Source: Tannerellaceae bacterium
GTDB taxonomy: Bacteria; Bacteroidota; Bacteroidia; Bacteroidales; Tannerellaceae
Reading direction: 5' to 3'
Length of the DNA stretch: 47,651 bases
NCBI GenBank assembly: GCA_021201865.1
Contig: JAJQEE010000162.1
Location: 1-47,651 of the forward strand
The notes under the pieces were generated by a model that was given only the letters and a program-made list of their open reading frames with translations, did not search any database and had not been told where the DNA came from. Shown here piece by piece: positions 1 to 8,820 of the stretch. Positions within the stretch are counted from its first letter, which is position 1. Each line of letters begins with the position of its first letter. The position numbers and the translations under genes were made by a program.

Positions 1-1141
1 GATCATACACTTTCCGTTCGTTCTCCACTAAGTTTCTGGCAGGAACACCGGTCGGTATGATCGCATGGTGATCCGTAACCTTGGAATTATCAAAGACCTT
101 CTTGCTTTTGGGAAGTTTTTTTCCTATTAAACAGGCTGTCAACTCCGTATAATCCACCAAACCTTTCAGGGTAGCCGGAACTTTAGGATATATATCATCA
201 CTCAGGAAAGTTGTATCTACACGGGGATAAGTTGTCACCTTCTTCTCATACAGCGATTGGATCAGTTTCAACGTATCATCTGCTGTGAAAGCAAATTTTT
301 TATTGCATTCTACCTGCAAAGAAGTAAGGTCAAAAAGACGGGGTGCATATTCTTTTCCTTTTTTCTCTGAAATATCTGTGACTGTAAAGTCTTCCTGTTG
401 AACCACCTCTAAGAAAGCCTCTCCCTCTTCCTTTTTAGTGAACTTTCCTTTGGTAGCAGAGAAGGTGGTATTCCGGTAGACTGTTTTCAGTTCCCAGTAG
501 GGTTCAGGAGTGAAATTTTCGATCTCTTTATGACGGTTCACGATCAGCGCCAGGGTAGGGGTCTGCACCCTACCGATCGATAGCACCTGCTTGTTTTGTC
601 CATATTTTAAAGTATAGAGACGGGTCGCGTTCATACCTAACGTCCAGTCCCCGATCGCCCGTGACAGACCCGCTTCGTATAATTTGGAGAATTCACTCTG
701 ATCTCTCAGCTTTTCAAATCCTTCCCGGATCGATTCTTCCGTCAGGGAAGAGATCCATAACCGGTAGACAGGGCAGTTACAACCCGCTTTTTGCATGACC
801 CAGCGCTGGATCAGTTCACCCTCCTGCCCGGCATCCCCACAGTTAATAACCATTTCGGCATTTTGAATGAGTCCTTCAATAATTTTGAACTGTTCTTCAT
901 AAGAAGGACTGTCTATCAGCTTAATACCAAACCGGGGAGGAATCATGGGAAGGGAACCTAAACTCCAGCGTTTCCATTCGGGAGCATATTCATGAGGTTC
1001 TTTCAGGGTACATAAGTGGCCGAATGTCCAGGTGACCTGATATCCATTCCCTTCTATATATCCTTTCATTCTATTTTTAGCTCCGAGTACTTCAGCAATT
1101 TCACGTGCGACACTGGGCTTTTCAGCAATACAAACTTTCAT
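1..1141 (-). CDS. topB: DNA topoisomerase III, N-terminal 380 residues (cut by window edge)
   Basis: Type IA topoisomerase that relaxes and decatenates DNA by passing a single strand through a transient break. Reading the minus strand from the ATG at 1141 gives an open frame to the window edge. It starts with the TOPRIM-type sequence KVCIAEKPSVAREIAE, followed by an acidic GDAGQEGELI motif. The catalytic tyrosine is visible as Tyr305 in TYPRVDTTFL, and SIGRVQTPTLAL precedes it, as in TopB. The C-terminal part lies outside the window. The family assignment is firm. Many Bacteroidales carry several topB copies, including ones on mobile elements, but nothing mobile is seen beside this one. Confidence 0.95.
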   Translation of the reverse strand, partial: MKVCIAEKPSVAREIAEVLGAKNRMKGYIEGNGYQVTWTFGHLCTLKEPHEYAPEWKRWSLGSLPMIPPRFGIKLIDSPSYEEQFKIIEGLIQNAEMVINCGDAGQEGELIQRWVMQKAGCNCPVYRLWISSLTEESIREGFEKLRDQSEFSKLYEAGLSRAIGDWTLGMNATRLYTLKYGQNKQVLSIGRVQTPTLALIVNRHKEIENFTPEPYWELKTVYRNTTFSATKGKFTKKEEGEAFLEVVQQEDFTVTDISEKKGKEYAPRLFDLTSLQVECNKKFAFTADDTLKLIQSLYEKKVTTYPRVDTTFLSDDIYPKVPATLKGLVDYTELTACLIGKKLPKSKKVFDNSKVTDHHAIIPTGVPARNLVENERKVYD

Positions 1142-1174
1142 CTACAAACAAAATCCCTTCAATTAATAAGTAAA

Positions 1175-1182
1175 CAAATGTA
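1175..1182 (-). promoter_or_regulatory. Putative -7 box of topB
   Basis: On the minus strand this reads TACATTTG, an exact match to the Bacteroidetes -7 consensus TAnnTTTG, 33 bases before the topB start codon. No clear -33 TTTG partner is seen. Confidence 0.5.
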
Positions 1183-1292
1183 CGCTTTTTTTCCTCATGT
1201 ACCATACTTTTTTAGTGAACACATCCTAAGGAAATGAGCAGAAATAAAAAGGAATACCGGACATGACCAGATCATTAACAGAAGGAATTTGT

Positions 1293-1300
1293 TATATTTG
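1293..1300 (+). promoter_or_regulatory. Putative -7 box before the sigma factor remnant
   Basis: TATATTTG matches the Bacteroidetes -7 consensus and lies 19 bases before the GTG start of the sigma remnant. Confidence 0.45.
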
Positions 1301-1318
1301 TAAAAGTGAGAAACGAAT

Positions 1319-1546
1319 GTGGAAAAAACTTTATATTACCGGACGATCTATCTTGAGTATGCCTCTCTGTTAATCCGGTTTGCTCAAAAATTTGTTTCAG
1401 CTTTCGCGGCGGAAGATATTGTGCAGGATGTCTTTTTGAAATTGTGGGATAAACAACTATTCCTGTTACCGGAGAAAGAGCTGAAAACTTATTTTTCCGG
1501 GATAGGATATTTTATCATGGGTAAAAAATATATCTTTGTACGGTAA
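1319..1546 (+). pseudogene. Truncated ECF-type RNA polymerase sigma factor
   Basis: The 75-residue product starts at GTG and resembles only region 2 of ECF sigma factors (core binding and -10 recognition): the YASLLIRFAQKF helix and AAEDIVQDVFLKLWDK are typical. ECF proteins are usually about 160-200 residues; here region 4 and the linker are missing. After residue 54 the sequence no longer looks like a sigma factor (YFIMGKKYIFVR) and it stops 3 bases before the next reading frame. An overlapping ATG at 1317 is in another frame and gives only a short peptide. I read it as a decayed gene. In Bacteroidetes, ECF sigma genes commonly sit beside glycan-use genes, which fits the sulfatase that follows. 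Confidence 0.65.
1531..1538 (+). promoter_or_regulatory. Putative -7 box of the sulfatase gene
   Basis: TATCTTTG fits TAnnTTTG and lies inside the end of the sigma remnant. Transcription would start near 1545, so the ATG at 1550 would have almost no leader. This favours ATG 1580 as the sulfatase start. Confidence 0.5.
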
Positions 1547-1579
1547 GATATGCGTATTACTAAATCAATTTTAAATTCC

Positions 1580-2995
1580 ATGAAAAATAAACTATTATTA
1601 CTAACTGCGACGTCAGGCTTATCTTTATCCGGTATGGCAACCGGTTACACCAATTTTATTATTATCAATCTGGATGATGCCGGATTTGGTGATTTTTCCT
1701 ATAACGGAGCGATCGGGTATAAAACTCCCCATATAGACCGGATGGCTGCTGAAGGCATGCGTTTTACTCATTTCCTGGCTGCTCAACCCATCAGTGGAGC
1801 TTCGCGGGCCGGCTTGTTAACAGGCTGTTACCCGAACCGGATCGGATTTTCCGGGGCTCCGGGTCCCGGATCGGATTACGGGATCAGCCCGGAGGAAATG
1901 ACCATCGGGGAATTAGTGAAACAAAAGGGATATCATACGGCTGTTTTCGGAAAATGGCATCTGGGGGACCACAGACAATTTATGCCTCTTCAGAATGGGT
2001 TTGATGAATATTATGGCCTGCCTTATTCCAATGATATGTGGCCCTATCATCCCCAACAGGGAGAAGTCTTCAACTTCCCCGATCTTCCGACCTATGAAGG
2101 AAATGAGATCATTGGTTATAATACAGACCAAACCCAATTTACCACTGACTACACCAACCGTACGGTGAATTTTATTAAAAAGAACCAGAAGGAACCTTTT
2201 CTGATCTATCTGGCACATTCCATGCCACATGTTCCGTTAGCTGTTTCTGATAAATTCAAAGGTAAAAGTGAACAGGGACTATATGGGGATGTGATGATGG
2301 AATTGGACTGGAGCGTAGGAGAGATTCTGAAAACACTCCGGGAGCTGAAGTTGGAAGAAAATACGCTGGTCATCCTGACCTCGGATAATGGTCCGTGGGC
2401 AAACTACGGAAATCATGCCGGTTCAGCAGCCGGTTTACGGGAAGCCAAAGCCACTACTTTTGATGGAGGAAACAGAATCCCCTGTGTGATGTATTGGAAA
2501 GGTGTGATTCAACCCGGTACTTCTTGTAATAAACTGACTGCGAATATGGATCTTTTCCCAACTGTTGCCGAATTGAGTGGAGCTCCGTTACCGGAACGTA
2601 AAATAGATGGTGTAAGTCTTGTGCCACTGATAAAAAGTGTAGAAGGGGCTAACCCTCGTGAGTCATTTGTTTATTACTTTCATAAAAATGATCTGGAAGC
2701 TGTAACAGACGGAACCTTCAAGTTAGTATTTCCTCATAAATATGTAACCTATGGAGCCTATGTTCCCGGAAATGATGGCCAGCCCGGACGATTAGCCAAT
2801 CTGGAAATACAGAAAGCTGAGTTATACGACTTGCGTCGTGATCCGGGAGAACGGTACGATGTAATATCGCAATATCCGGAAATCGCTGCGAAGTTGATGA
2901 AAGTGGCAGATGATATGCGTGCGGAACTGGGAGATGACCTGACCCGTGTAAAAGGAACCGGACGTCGCGAACCGGGACTCACTAAAAACTATTAA
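1580..2995 (+). CDS. Secreted S1-family sulfatase, serine type
   Basis: Hydrolyses sulfate esters, probably from host or dietary glycans, in the periplasm. From ATG 1580 (an in-frame ATG at 1550 exists) the protein is 471 residues with a signal peptide, MKNKLLLLTATSGLSLSG. Metal-binding Asp32-Asp33 (NLDDAGFGDFS) is followed by the active-site signature Ser72-Gly-Ala-Ser-Arg and GLLTG, the formylglycine site. Because the modified residue is Ser, activation needs an anaerobic sulfatase-maturating enzyme (anSME); none is in the window. GKWHLG and TSDNGPW supply further metal and substrate ligands. No SusC/SusD pair is beside it. The next gene, 37 bases on, is also of the alkaline phosphatase superfamily, suggesting a two-gene operon. 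Substrate cannot be told from the sequence. Confidence 0.92.
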   Translation: MKNKLLLLTATSGLSLSGMATGYTNFIIINLDDAGFGDFSYNGAIGYKTPHIDRMAAEGMRFTHFLAAQPISGASRAGLLTGCYPNRIGFSGAPGPGSDYGISPEEMTIGELVKQKGYHTAVFGKWHLGDHRQFMPLQNGFDEYYGLPYSNDMWPYHPQQGEVFNFPDLPTYEGNEIIGYNTDQTQFTTDYTNRTVNFIKKNQKEPFLIYLAHSMPHVPLAVSDKFKGKSEQGLYGDVMMELDWSVGEILKTLRELKLEENTLVILTSDNGPWANYGNHAGSAAGLREAKATTFDGGNRIPCVMYWKGVIQPGTSCNKLTANMDLFPTVAELSGAPLPERKIDGVSLVPLIKSVEGANPRESFVYYFHKNDLEAVTDGTFKLVFPHKYVTYGAYVPGNDGQPGRLANLEIQKAELYDLRRDPGERYDVISQYPEIAAKLMKVADDMRAELGDDLTRVKGTGRREPGLTKNY

Positions 2996-3032
2996 TAACT
3001 CCCTTCTCAGGAGTAAAGTAAATAAATGCCTC

Positions 3033-3953
3033 ATGAAAAAGCTAATTCTATTTGTTTGTTCTTTTCTTTTTCTCTGTTCCTGTATGGAACATCCTGTTAA
3101 AACCAATCTTCCGGAAAAGAATTTGCCGGAACATATTATTCTGGTAGGTTTCGACGGGTTCAGTTCCTATAGTTTGAACCAGGGTGCTGAGATGCCAACC
3201 CTTCGGAAGTTAATGGCAGAAGGTGCTTATACGGTAGAAAACCGTTCTGTTCTACCATCTTCCAGCGCTGTGAACTGGGCCTCTATGTTTATGGGAGCCG
3301 GACCGGAACTACATGGATATATCGAATGGGGTTCCCGGGTTCCCGAACTACCTTCCCGGGTTGTAAACAGTGATAACCGTTTTCCCAATATTTTTGGCCT
3401 ATACCGGGAAAAAGCACCGGACGCAGAGATCGGATATATCTATGAATGGGAGGGACTCAATTATTTAGTGGATACCTTGGCGATGAGTTTCCGGCAACAG
3501 GTTCCTATGAATGAGGAAAATCCGGATGGATGTACACCGGTAGCAGTTCAATATATTAAAGAAAAGAAACCCAATTTCTGTGCTGTACTGTTTGACCAGC
3601 CGGACGGAGCCGGACATGGGTTTGGTTGGGAATCTCCGGAATACTTTGCCAAACTAACTCATTTGGACCAATGCTTGAAGCAGATCATTCAGGCGGTGGA
3701 AGAGGCTGGTATAATGGAAGAAACTGTTATTCTGGTCGTTTCCGATCACGGAGGGATTGACAAAGGTCATGGAGGAAAAACCATGAATGAAATGCAGACC
3801 CCGATTGTCTTTTATGGAAAAGGAATTAAGAAAGGTTTCTATTTCCCGGAAAGCACTATGGTCTACGATATTGCCGGAACATTAGCTTATATGTTGGATG
3901 TAGAACAACCACAGGTGTGGATCGCCCGTCCGATCATGTCAGTATTTGAATGA
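3033..3953 (+). CDS. Lipoprotein type I phosphodiesterase/nucleotide pyrophosphatase
   Basis: Predicted periplasmic or outer-membrane lipoprotein (lipobox LFLCSC, Cys17) of the NPP branch of the alkaline phosphatase superfamily, which cleaves phosphodiester or pyrophosphate bonds. IILVGFDGFSS holds the first metal-binding Asp (Asp41). The nucleophile lies in the PSSSAVNWASMFMG stretch, probably Ser78 where many NPPs have Thr. Asp and His ligands are visible in DQPDGAGHGFGW and VVSDHGGIDKGHGG. Length (306 residues) is short for the family but complete. It follows the sulfatase by 37 bases and ends before a strong terminator, so the two are likely co-transcribed. The true substrate is unknown. 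Confidence 0.85.
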   Translation: MKKLILFVCSFLFLCSCMEHPVKTNLPEKNLPEHIILVGFDGFSSYSLNQGAEMPTLRKLMAEGAYTVENRSVLPSSSAVNWASMFMGAGPELHGYIEWGSRVPELPSRVVNSDNRFPNIFGLYREKAPDAEIGYIYEWEGLNYLVDTLAMSFRQQVPMNEENPDGCTPVAVQYIKEKKPNFCAVLFDQPDGAGHGFGWESPEYFAKLTHLDQCLKQIIQAVEEAGIMEETVILVVSDHGGIDKGHGGKTMNEMQTPIVFYGKGIKKGFYFPESTMVYDIAGTLAYMLDVEQPQVWIARPIMSVFE

Positions 3954-3969
3954 TCTATCAAGAGGGGAA

Positions 3970-4010
3970 AAAGAAAGCCTGTGTTTGACTAACACAGGCT
4001 TTCTTTTTTT
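3970..4010. terminator. Strong bidirectional intrinsic terminator
   Basis: A perfect 14-bp stem (3972-3985 with 3991-4004) with a 5-base loop is followed by a T-run on the plus strand and preceded by an A-run. It lies between two convergent operons, the phosphodiesterase and the nucleoside phosphorylase, and can serve both. Confidence 0.9.
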
Positions 4011-4024
4011 ATAAAGGATTATCT

Positions 4025-4894
4025 TCAAATCCGATCCAATACCTTTTCAATCAGGTCTGTGATATTCCCCTTATAGTTGGTATTCATATTCTTTTCCACC
4101 CTTCCGGCAATGATGCAGCAAACAGTCATGGCTTTGTGACCCATCAGGGCCGCCAGACCAGCCAGGGAAGAACTTTCCATCTCAAAATTGGTGATCTGTT
4201 TTCCTTCGTACTGGAAAGCCTCGATCTTTTGGTTTAACTGCGGATCTGCTAATGGAAGACGTAGTTCACGCCCCTGAGGTCCATAGAATCCATTGGCTGC
4301 AATAGTAATCCCTTTGACGATATCATCCTGAATGATCTGTTCCAATAAGTCCGGATCAGAATTAACAGCGTAAGGACTGATACCTGTCAGTTTCCATGAC
4401 AGTTGATCTATCAACTCTTTTTCAAACGCCAGATCCCGGATCTGTTCGCTGTTGGCATAGAAGTAGAGAACCCCATCAAAACCAATGGACTTTTCTGCAG
4501 CTACATATGTACCAACAGGTACAAACGGTTGTAATCCGCCAGATGTTCCGATGCGGACTAAGGTAAGTTGCCGGAATTCCGGTTTAACCGTACGGGTTTC
4601 AAAATCAATATTGGCTAACGCATCTAATTCTGTTAATACGATATCTATATTATCTGTGCCGATCCCGTGAGAGACCACAGTGATTCTTTTACCCTGGTAA
4701 GTCCCGGTGATTGAATGGAACTCCCGGCTGGTGATATCACATTCCTGTGAATCAAAATAACTGGCTACGGTAGAGACCCGTTCCGGATCCCCTACTAAGA
4801 TGATCTTATCCGCTAATTGTTCCGGTTTGAGATGCAGATGAAAAGCACTTCCATCCGAATTAATGATCAGCTCCGATGGTGGAATAACTCGCAT
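4025..4894 (-). CDS. Nucleoside phosphorylase, uridine phosphorylase-like
   Basis: Reversibly splits nucleosides to base and ribose-1-phosphate for salvage in the cytoplasm. The 289-residue protein has the phosphate-loop motif VGDPERV (residues 34-40), IGTSGGL (115-121) and a FEMESSSLAG segment that carries the ribose-binding Met-Glu pair. These are hallmarks of the PNP/UDP phosphorylase family, nearest to uridine phosphorylase. E. coli Udp is about 253 residues; the extra length is mostly N-terminal. It is the last gene of a minus-strand operon, 4 bases after floA, and ends before the shared terminator. Base specificity (uridine or another nucleoside) is inferred. Confidence 0.88.
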   Translation of the reverse strand: MRVIPPSELIINSDGSAFHLHLKPEQLADKIILVGDPERVSTVASYFDSQECDITSREFHSITGTYQGKRITVVSHGIGTDNIDIVLTELDALANIDFETRTVKPEFRQLTLVRIGTSGGLQPFVPVGTYVAAEKSIGFDGVLYFYANSEQIRDLAFEKELIDQLSWKLTGISPYAVNSDPDLLEQIIQDDIVKGITIAANGFYGPQGRELRLPLADPQLNQKIEAFQYEGKQITNFEMESSSLAGLAALMGHKAMTVCCIIAGRVEKNMNTNYKGNITDLIEKVLDRI

Positions 4895-4898
4895 AAAT

Positions 4899-5897
4899 TT
4901 AGTCTTTTAAGGGTTTAGAAGGTCCGCTGGCAGGCTTTGCAATTGTTTCACGCATAGAAGTGTCAGCTTCGATATTTTTCATTTTATAGTAATCCATAAT
5001 ACCCAGATTACCGGAACGGAAGGCTTCAGCCATGGCTTTGGGTACTTCCGCTTCCGCTTCAATTACTTTGGCTTTGGCTTCCTGGGCTTTGGCTTTCATT
5101 TCCTGTTCAAGGGCAACCGCCATGGCGCGACGCTCTTCCGCCTTCGCCTGTGCAATGTTTTTATCTGCTTGTGCCTGATCCATTTGCAGCACAGCACCGA
5201 TGTTCTTACCTATATCAATATCCGCAATGTCAATCGAGAGGATCTCAAAGGCTGTTCCGGCATCCAGCCCTTTCCGGAGCACCAGCTTGGATATGGAATC
5301 CGGATTTTCTAATACGGTTTTATGCGTTTCCGAAGAACCGATAGAGGACACAATCCCTTCACCGACACGGGCTAAGATCGTTTCTTCACCGGCACCCCCT
5401 ACTAATTGTTTGATACTGGCACGTACGGTTACACGCGCTTTAGCAATCAACTGAATCCCATCTTTTGCCACAGCGGCAACCGGAGGGGTGTCAATCACTT
5501 TCGGGTTTACAGACATCTGTACCGCTTCAAACACATCACGCCCGGCCAGGTCAATAGCAGTTGCCATCTGGAATGGCAGGTCAATGTTCGCTTTGGATGC
5601 AGATACAAGGGCATGCACCACTCTTTCCACATGTCCGCCTGCCAGATAGTGAGCTTCCAGTTCATCCCGGGTCAGGGATTTTAACCCTGCCTTATGGGCT
5701 TCAATCATTGCACGGGTGATCACATACGGAGGTACGTTACGGATACGCATCAAAAATAACTGGATCAGGGAAATATGTACTCCTGATACTTTAGCAGAGA
5801 TCCATAAAAGGAACGGTACATAGTAAAAAAAGATAACCAGCAGAATGACTGCGGCTCCTAAGAGGATAATCGGTAAGAAATTTAATTCCGCTTCCAT
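4899..5897 (-). CDS. floA: Flotillin-like membrane scaffold protein FloA
   Basis: Member of the SPFH/flotillin family that forms assemblies in membrane microdomains. The 332-residue protein has an N-terminal hydrophobic segment (about residues 8-34), an SPFH core (about 40-230), then a charged Ala/Glu-rich coiled coil around [21 protein letters not shown] that drives oligomerisation, and a short tail. Size and the opening sequence [14 protein letters not shown] match the FloA (YqfA) family closely. It follows nfeD by 15 bases; NfeD-flotillin pairing is a known arrangement and supports both calls. Confidence 0.95.
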   Translation of the reverse strand: MEAELNFLPIILLGAAVILLVIFFYYVPFLLWISAKVSGVHISLIQLFLMRIRNVPPYVITRAMIEAHKAGLKSLTRDELEAHYLAGGHVERVVHALVSASKANIDLPFQMATAIDLAGRDVFEAVQMSVNPKVIDTPPVAAVAKDGIQLIAKARVTVRASIKQLVGGAGEETILARVGEGIVSSIGSSETHKTVLENPDSISKLVLRKGLDAGTAFEILSIDIADIDIGKNIGAVLQMDQAQADKNIAQAKAEERRAMAVALEQEMKAKAQEAKAKVIEAEAEVPKAMAEAFRSGNLGIMDYYKMKNIEADTSMRETIAKPASGPSKPLKD

Positions 5898-5912
5898 GTT
5901 TAATCTAATTTA

Positions 5913-6386
5913 TTATTCTTCATTTTTAACTTTGACAATTACATTATATCCCTCTACGCGTATCACCACCACAGAGGTCTCTTCCGGAATAAATTCTCCG
6001 GTTGATTTAGCTTCCACAACAAGATCATTGATCCTGGCTTTTCCGATCGGGGCTAACCGGGAAAGGGTGATCCCTTCATCTCCTTCCCGGATCCCTAATT
6101 CCCGGCTGGATGTTAACCGTGAGTCCACTTCCGCTTTCAGAGCCACTTTGTTAAAGGATCTGGAACGAAGCAGCCAGGCAAATATCCCGCCGAAGAGGAG
6201 CAGCGAGAGCAACAGGCTGATATTCCCGGTCAATGCACTTACTGAATAGGCATAATAAATACCTCCTATTGCAAAAAGGAAACCTCCTATTCCTGCCACA
6301 GTGATACCCGGCAGAAAAAATATTTCCAGTAGGATCAAAAAGATAGCTAATCCTAACAAGAGGATAACGATGGCGATTTCCAGCAT
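5913..6386 (-). CDS. NfeD family membrane protein
   Basis: A short NfeD-like protein of 157 residues. The first 75 residues are very hydrophobic and make several membrane segments (LEIAIVILLLGLAIFLILLE and SALTGNISLLLSLLLFGGI). The C-terminal half (about 80-157) looks like the NfeD OB-fold: GDEGITLSRLAPIGKARIND and VVVIRVEGYNVIVK. It lacks the protease domain of long NfeD proteins. Its position directly before floA fits the usual partnership, in which NfeD is thought to act with flotillin in the membrane. The start ATG lies 5 bases after the stop of the upstream TPR gene, so coupling is likely. Confidence 0.9.
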   Translation of the reverse strand: MLEIAIVILLLGLAIFLILLEIFFLPGITVAGIGGFLFAIGGIYYAYSVSALTGNISLLLSLLLFGGIFAWLLRSRSFNKVALKAEVDSRLTSSRELGIREGDEGITLSRLAPIGKARINDLVVEAKSTGEFIPEETSVVVIRVEGYNVIVKVKNEE

Positions 6387-6391
6387 AACGT

Positions 6392-7828
6392 TTAACGATT
6401 GATCTTTAAATAATTAATTTCGGCATTCCGTGCCTTCTTTTCTAAACTTCCGGGTTGTTCCAACAATTGATTCAAGTGTTCTTCAGCCTGCAAAATAGAA
6501 GGAGCCAATTGCTCTTTTCTGGCTTTATTCCCTTCCGTGTAGGAAAGGCGGAGACCCTCTAATTTTTCGTTTAATTCCCGGATCTCTCTATTCAGGTCTA
6601 CTACTTTCTGATAAATATTCCGGGCTTCCGGACTTTGAATATCCTCTAAAGTGAAATAGACCAGGTTATTCGTGATCACAAATTCAAAGTCTTTTTGTAT
6701 TTCCGGTTCACTCAGCATTTCGGTATATGCCAGCTGAGTTAGGTGGGAGTAATCCGCACCCGGTTTCCATGAATCCTGAATGGAGGTGATCGCGGCCCGG
6801 GCCCGTTTCATTTCCATGTCATCACTGTCGATCCGGTTACGGGTATCGTTTAAAATATATAAGTAGAGACATACTTTATCTTCCGGTTGATTTCTGTCGG
6901 AAGCAAACCAGCCTAACCCTTTCAACTCATCTACCACCATCATATAGTCATTGTCCGGAGAGTTAAACGGCATACCTAATTGTTCCGGAGTAAGATAGGT
7001 TTCCGAATTTGTATTGTAACGGGTTACAAACAGGTCATATCCGCCGATAGAGCCGTTCCCGGTAGAGGCATAATAGATCGTAACCCCGTCAGATAACACA
7101 AACGGATAATTCTCATCTGCATCCGTGTTGATACTGGCAGGCAACTCTTTTTCGTCTCCCCATTGATCCAGCAACCGGGACTGGCGGAAAATATTATATC
7201 CGTTATCTTCTGTCGGATGGGCATAATGAATATTGTCCTCTTTCTGGTTCATATAAACCGTCGATTGTATGTCGCTGCCGGATTGGAAAAAGTCTTTAAA
7301 ATGAGTGACAGATCCGCTCTCCTCACTTAATACATAAGCAGAAAGAAAATCATTTTTACTAACAACGACACTATCAATGATCTGGATGTCTTCGACCCGG
7401 TCTACCATACGCTGAGCCTTCTGAGCAGTTTGCAGGCGGGCTTCAAAAGGTTCAATATCCTGTTTTTTCTTGGTCAGGATATTGATATATTCCTGGAACA
7501 TCTCAGCCGCTTCATCGAAACGATACGTTTTAAAATAGAGTTCCCCCATATAACGATAGGATTCCTGTACCTTTCTTTTAACCCCTATCTGAAGATATTT
7601 CTCTGCATTTTCCAGATCTCCTGTTTCAAAACAGCAGACGCCATACCAGTGGTTATAAGAAGCATTACTGGGAGCCTGTTTGACTAATCTCTCAAAAGTG
7701 GGTTTGGCTTCTTCGTATTGTCCTTCACTATACAATTTTTTGGCCTGGTCAAGACTTTGTGCATATATACCTTGTGTACATATCCATAAACCTATTACAT
7801 ACAATCCTTTTTTTATTGACAGTTTCAT
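6392..7828 (-). CDS. Secreted TPR protein with PD40-like repeats
   Basis: A 478-residue exported protein (signal peptide ending GIYAQ). TPR-like helices occupy about residues 25-140: AKKLYSEGQYEEAKPTFERLV, GDLENAEKYLQIGV and YRFDEAAEMFQEYI. The middle (about 180-320) has WD40/PD40-like beta repeats, for example FVLSDGVTIYYASTGNGSIGGYDLFVT and GLGWFASDRNQPEDKVCLY. The C-terminal end is a long charged helix. This resembles PorE/OmpA-type envelope proteins of Bacteroidetes but no C-terminal OmpA peptidoglycan-binding domain is present. It is first in the operon with nfeD, floA and the phosphorylase. A structural or cell-envelope role is inferred; no reaction can be assigned. Confidence 0.8.
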   Translation of the reverse strand: MKLSIKKGLYVIGLWICTQGIYAQSLDQAKKLYSEGQYEEAKPTFERLVKQAPSNASYNHWYGVCCFETGDLENAEKYLQIGVKRKVQESYRYMGELYFKTYRFDEAAEMFQEYINILTKKKQDIEPFEARLQTAQKAQRMVDRVEDIQIIDSVVVSKNDFLSAYVLSEESGSVTHFKDFFQSGSDIQSTVYMNQKEDNIHYAHPTEDNGYNIFRQSRLLDQWGDEKELPASINTDADENYPFVLSDGVTIYYASTGNGSIGGYDLFVTRYNTNSETYLTPEQLGMPFNSPDNDYMMVVDELKGLGWFASDRNQPEDKVCLYLYILNDTRNRIDSDDMEMKRARAAITSIQDSWKPGADYSHLTQLAYTEMLSEPEIQKDFEFVITNNLVYFTLEDIQSPEARNIYQKVVDLNREIRELNEKLEGLRLSYTEGNKARKEQLAPSILQAEEHLNQLLEQPGSLEKKARNAEINYLKINR

Positions 7829-7862
7829 CCTTATTTATCAATATTATATAGATATCCAGTTT

Positions 7863-7870
7863 CAAAGTTA
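7863..7870 (-). promoter_or_regulatory. Putative -7 box of the TPR-nfeD-floA-phosphorylase operon
   Basis: On the minus strand this reads TAACTTTG, matching TAnnTTTG, 35 bases before the ATG at 7828. It lies back to back with the promoter-like box of the thiolation gene. Confidence 0.5.
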
Positions 7871-7916
7871 ATAATATTTTTTACTTAAGCCATACAAAGG
7901 GAAGTGATATATTGCA

Positions 7917-7924
7917 TAATTTTG
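7917..7924 (+). promoter_or_regulatory. Putative -7 box of the ttcA-like gene
   Basis: TAATTTTG fits the Bacteroidetes -7 consensus and lies 18 bases before ATG 7942. It makes the upstream TTG at 7912 an unlikely start because that codon would precede the transcript. Confidence 0.5.
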
Positions 7925-7941
7925 CAGCTCAATCTACAGAT

Positions 7942-8706
7942 ATGGGGAAGTTAACGGAAGAAGAACAGTTGTTTAGGAAAATAGAAGAAAAAGTCAAAAA
8001 AGCAATTTTTGAATATGGGTTAATCTCAGATGGTGACCGTATAATGATTGGGTTATCAGGGGGTAAAGATTCTCTTGCTTTAGTTGAGTTGTTAGGAAGA
8101 CGTTCGAAGATCTTCCGCCCCCGGTTTGAAATTGTAGTGGTTCACATTGTGATGAGTAATATTCCATACCGGTCAGACCTGGATTACCTGAAAAGCTGCG
8201 CCGATGCATATGGATTACCCTTTATCGTTCATGAAACCTCTTTCGACGCTGCCACTGATACCCGGAAATCACCCTGTTTCCTCTGTTCCTGGATGCGTAG
8301 AAAAGCCCTCTTTGATCTGGCTAAACAGCATAACTGTAATAAGATCGCTTTAGGACACCATCAGGATGACCTGTTACAAACCCTGCTGATGAATCTCATC
8401 CATCAGGGAGCATTCGGCACGATGCCACCCAAACTAAAAATGAATAAATTTGATATGGAGATCATCCGTCCCCTTTGTTTAGTGGAAGAAAAAGAGCTGA
8501 TCCGTATGGCGGAATGGCGGGGCTACCGGAAACAGATCAAAAATTGTCCCTATGAGTCAGGTTCCAGCCGCTCCCGTATGAAAGAGGTGTTAGCAGCCAT
8601 GGAACAGATCAATCCGAAAGCCCGGTACAGTCTGTGGGGCAGTATGAATCATATACAGGAAGATTATTTACCCCGGAAAATAGATTTTCATTCCCCGGCC
8701 GATTGA
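7942..8706 (+). CDS. TtcA-like tRNA thiolation enzyme (PP-loop ATPase)
   Basis: Predicted ATP-dependent enzyme that adds sulfur to tRNA, of the TtcA/TtuA family. From ATG 7942 it has 254 residues. The PP-loop SGGKDS is at 39-44, and Cys112-x-x-Cys115 (PCFLCSWMRR) plus LGHHQDDLLQTLLMNL follow, as expected for enzymes that bind an iron-sulfur cluster; a further cysteine lies in IKNCPYESG (about 203). TtcA makes 2-thiocytidine at position 32, but some Bacteroidetes homologues may act elsewhere on tRNA, so the exact site is inferred. It stands alone, divergent from the TPR operon, and marks the left edge of the pilus region. Confidence 0.88.
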   Translation: MGKLTEEEQLFRKIEEKVKKAIFEYGLISDGDRIMIGLSGGKDSLALVELLGRRSKIFRPRFEIVVVHIVMSNIPYRSDLDYLKSCADAYGLPFIVHETSFDAATDTRKSPCFLCSWMRRKALFDLAKQHNCNKIALGHHQDDLLQTLLMNLIHQGAFGTMPPKLKMNKFDMEIIRPLCLVEEKELIRMAEWRGYRKQIKNCPYESGSSRSRMKEVLAAMEQINPKARYSLWGSMNHIQEDYLPRKIDFHSPAD

Positions 8707-8748
8707 TCCTTTAAAGAGCGGTTTTCTTTTCAGCTGATTATTATTGAA

Positions 8749-8777
8749 AATAAGCTGTTTATTTTGTAAAATTGTTT
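8749..8777 (+). promoter_or_regulatory. Conserved element upstream of recombinase gene 1
   Basis: This 29-base stretch matches 18885-18913 upstream of recombinase 2 at about 24 positions (shared parts AATAA, CTGTTT and AATTGTTT), while the bases between it and each gene differ. Conservation in otherwise unlike spacers suggests a promoter or binding site. Confidence 0.4.
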
Positions 8778-8820
8778 CTTTAATATAAACAGGAATTAAT
8801 AATTTAAGCATGTAGAGGAA

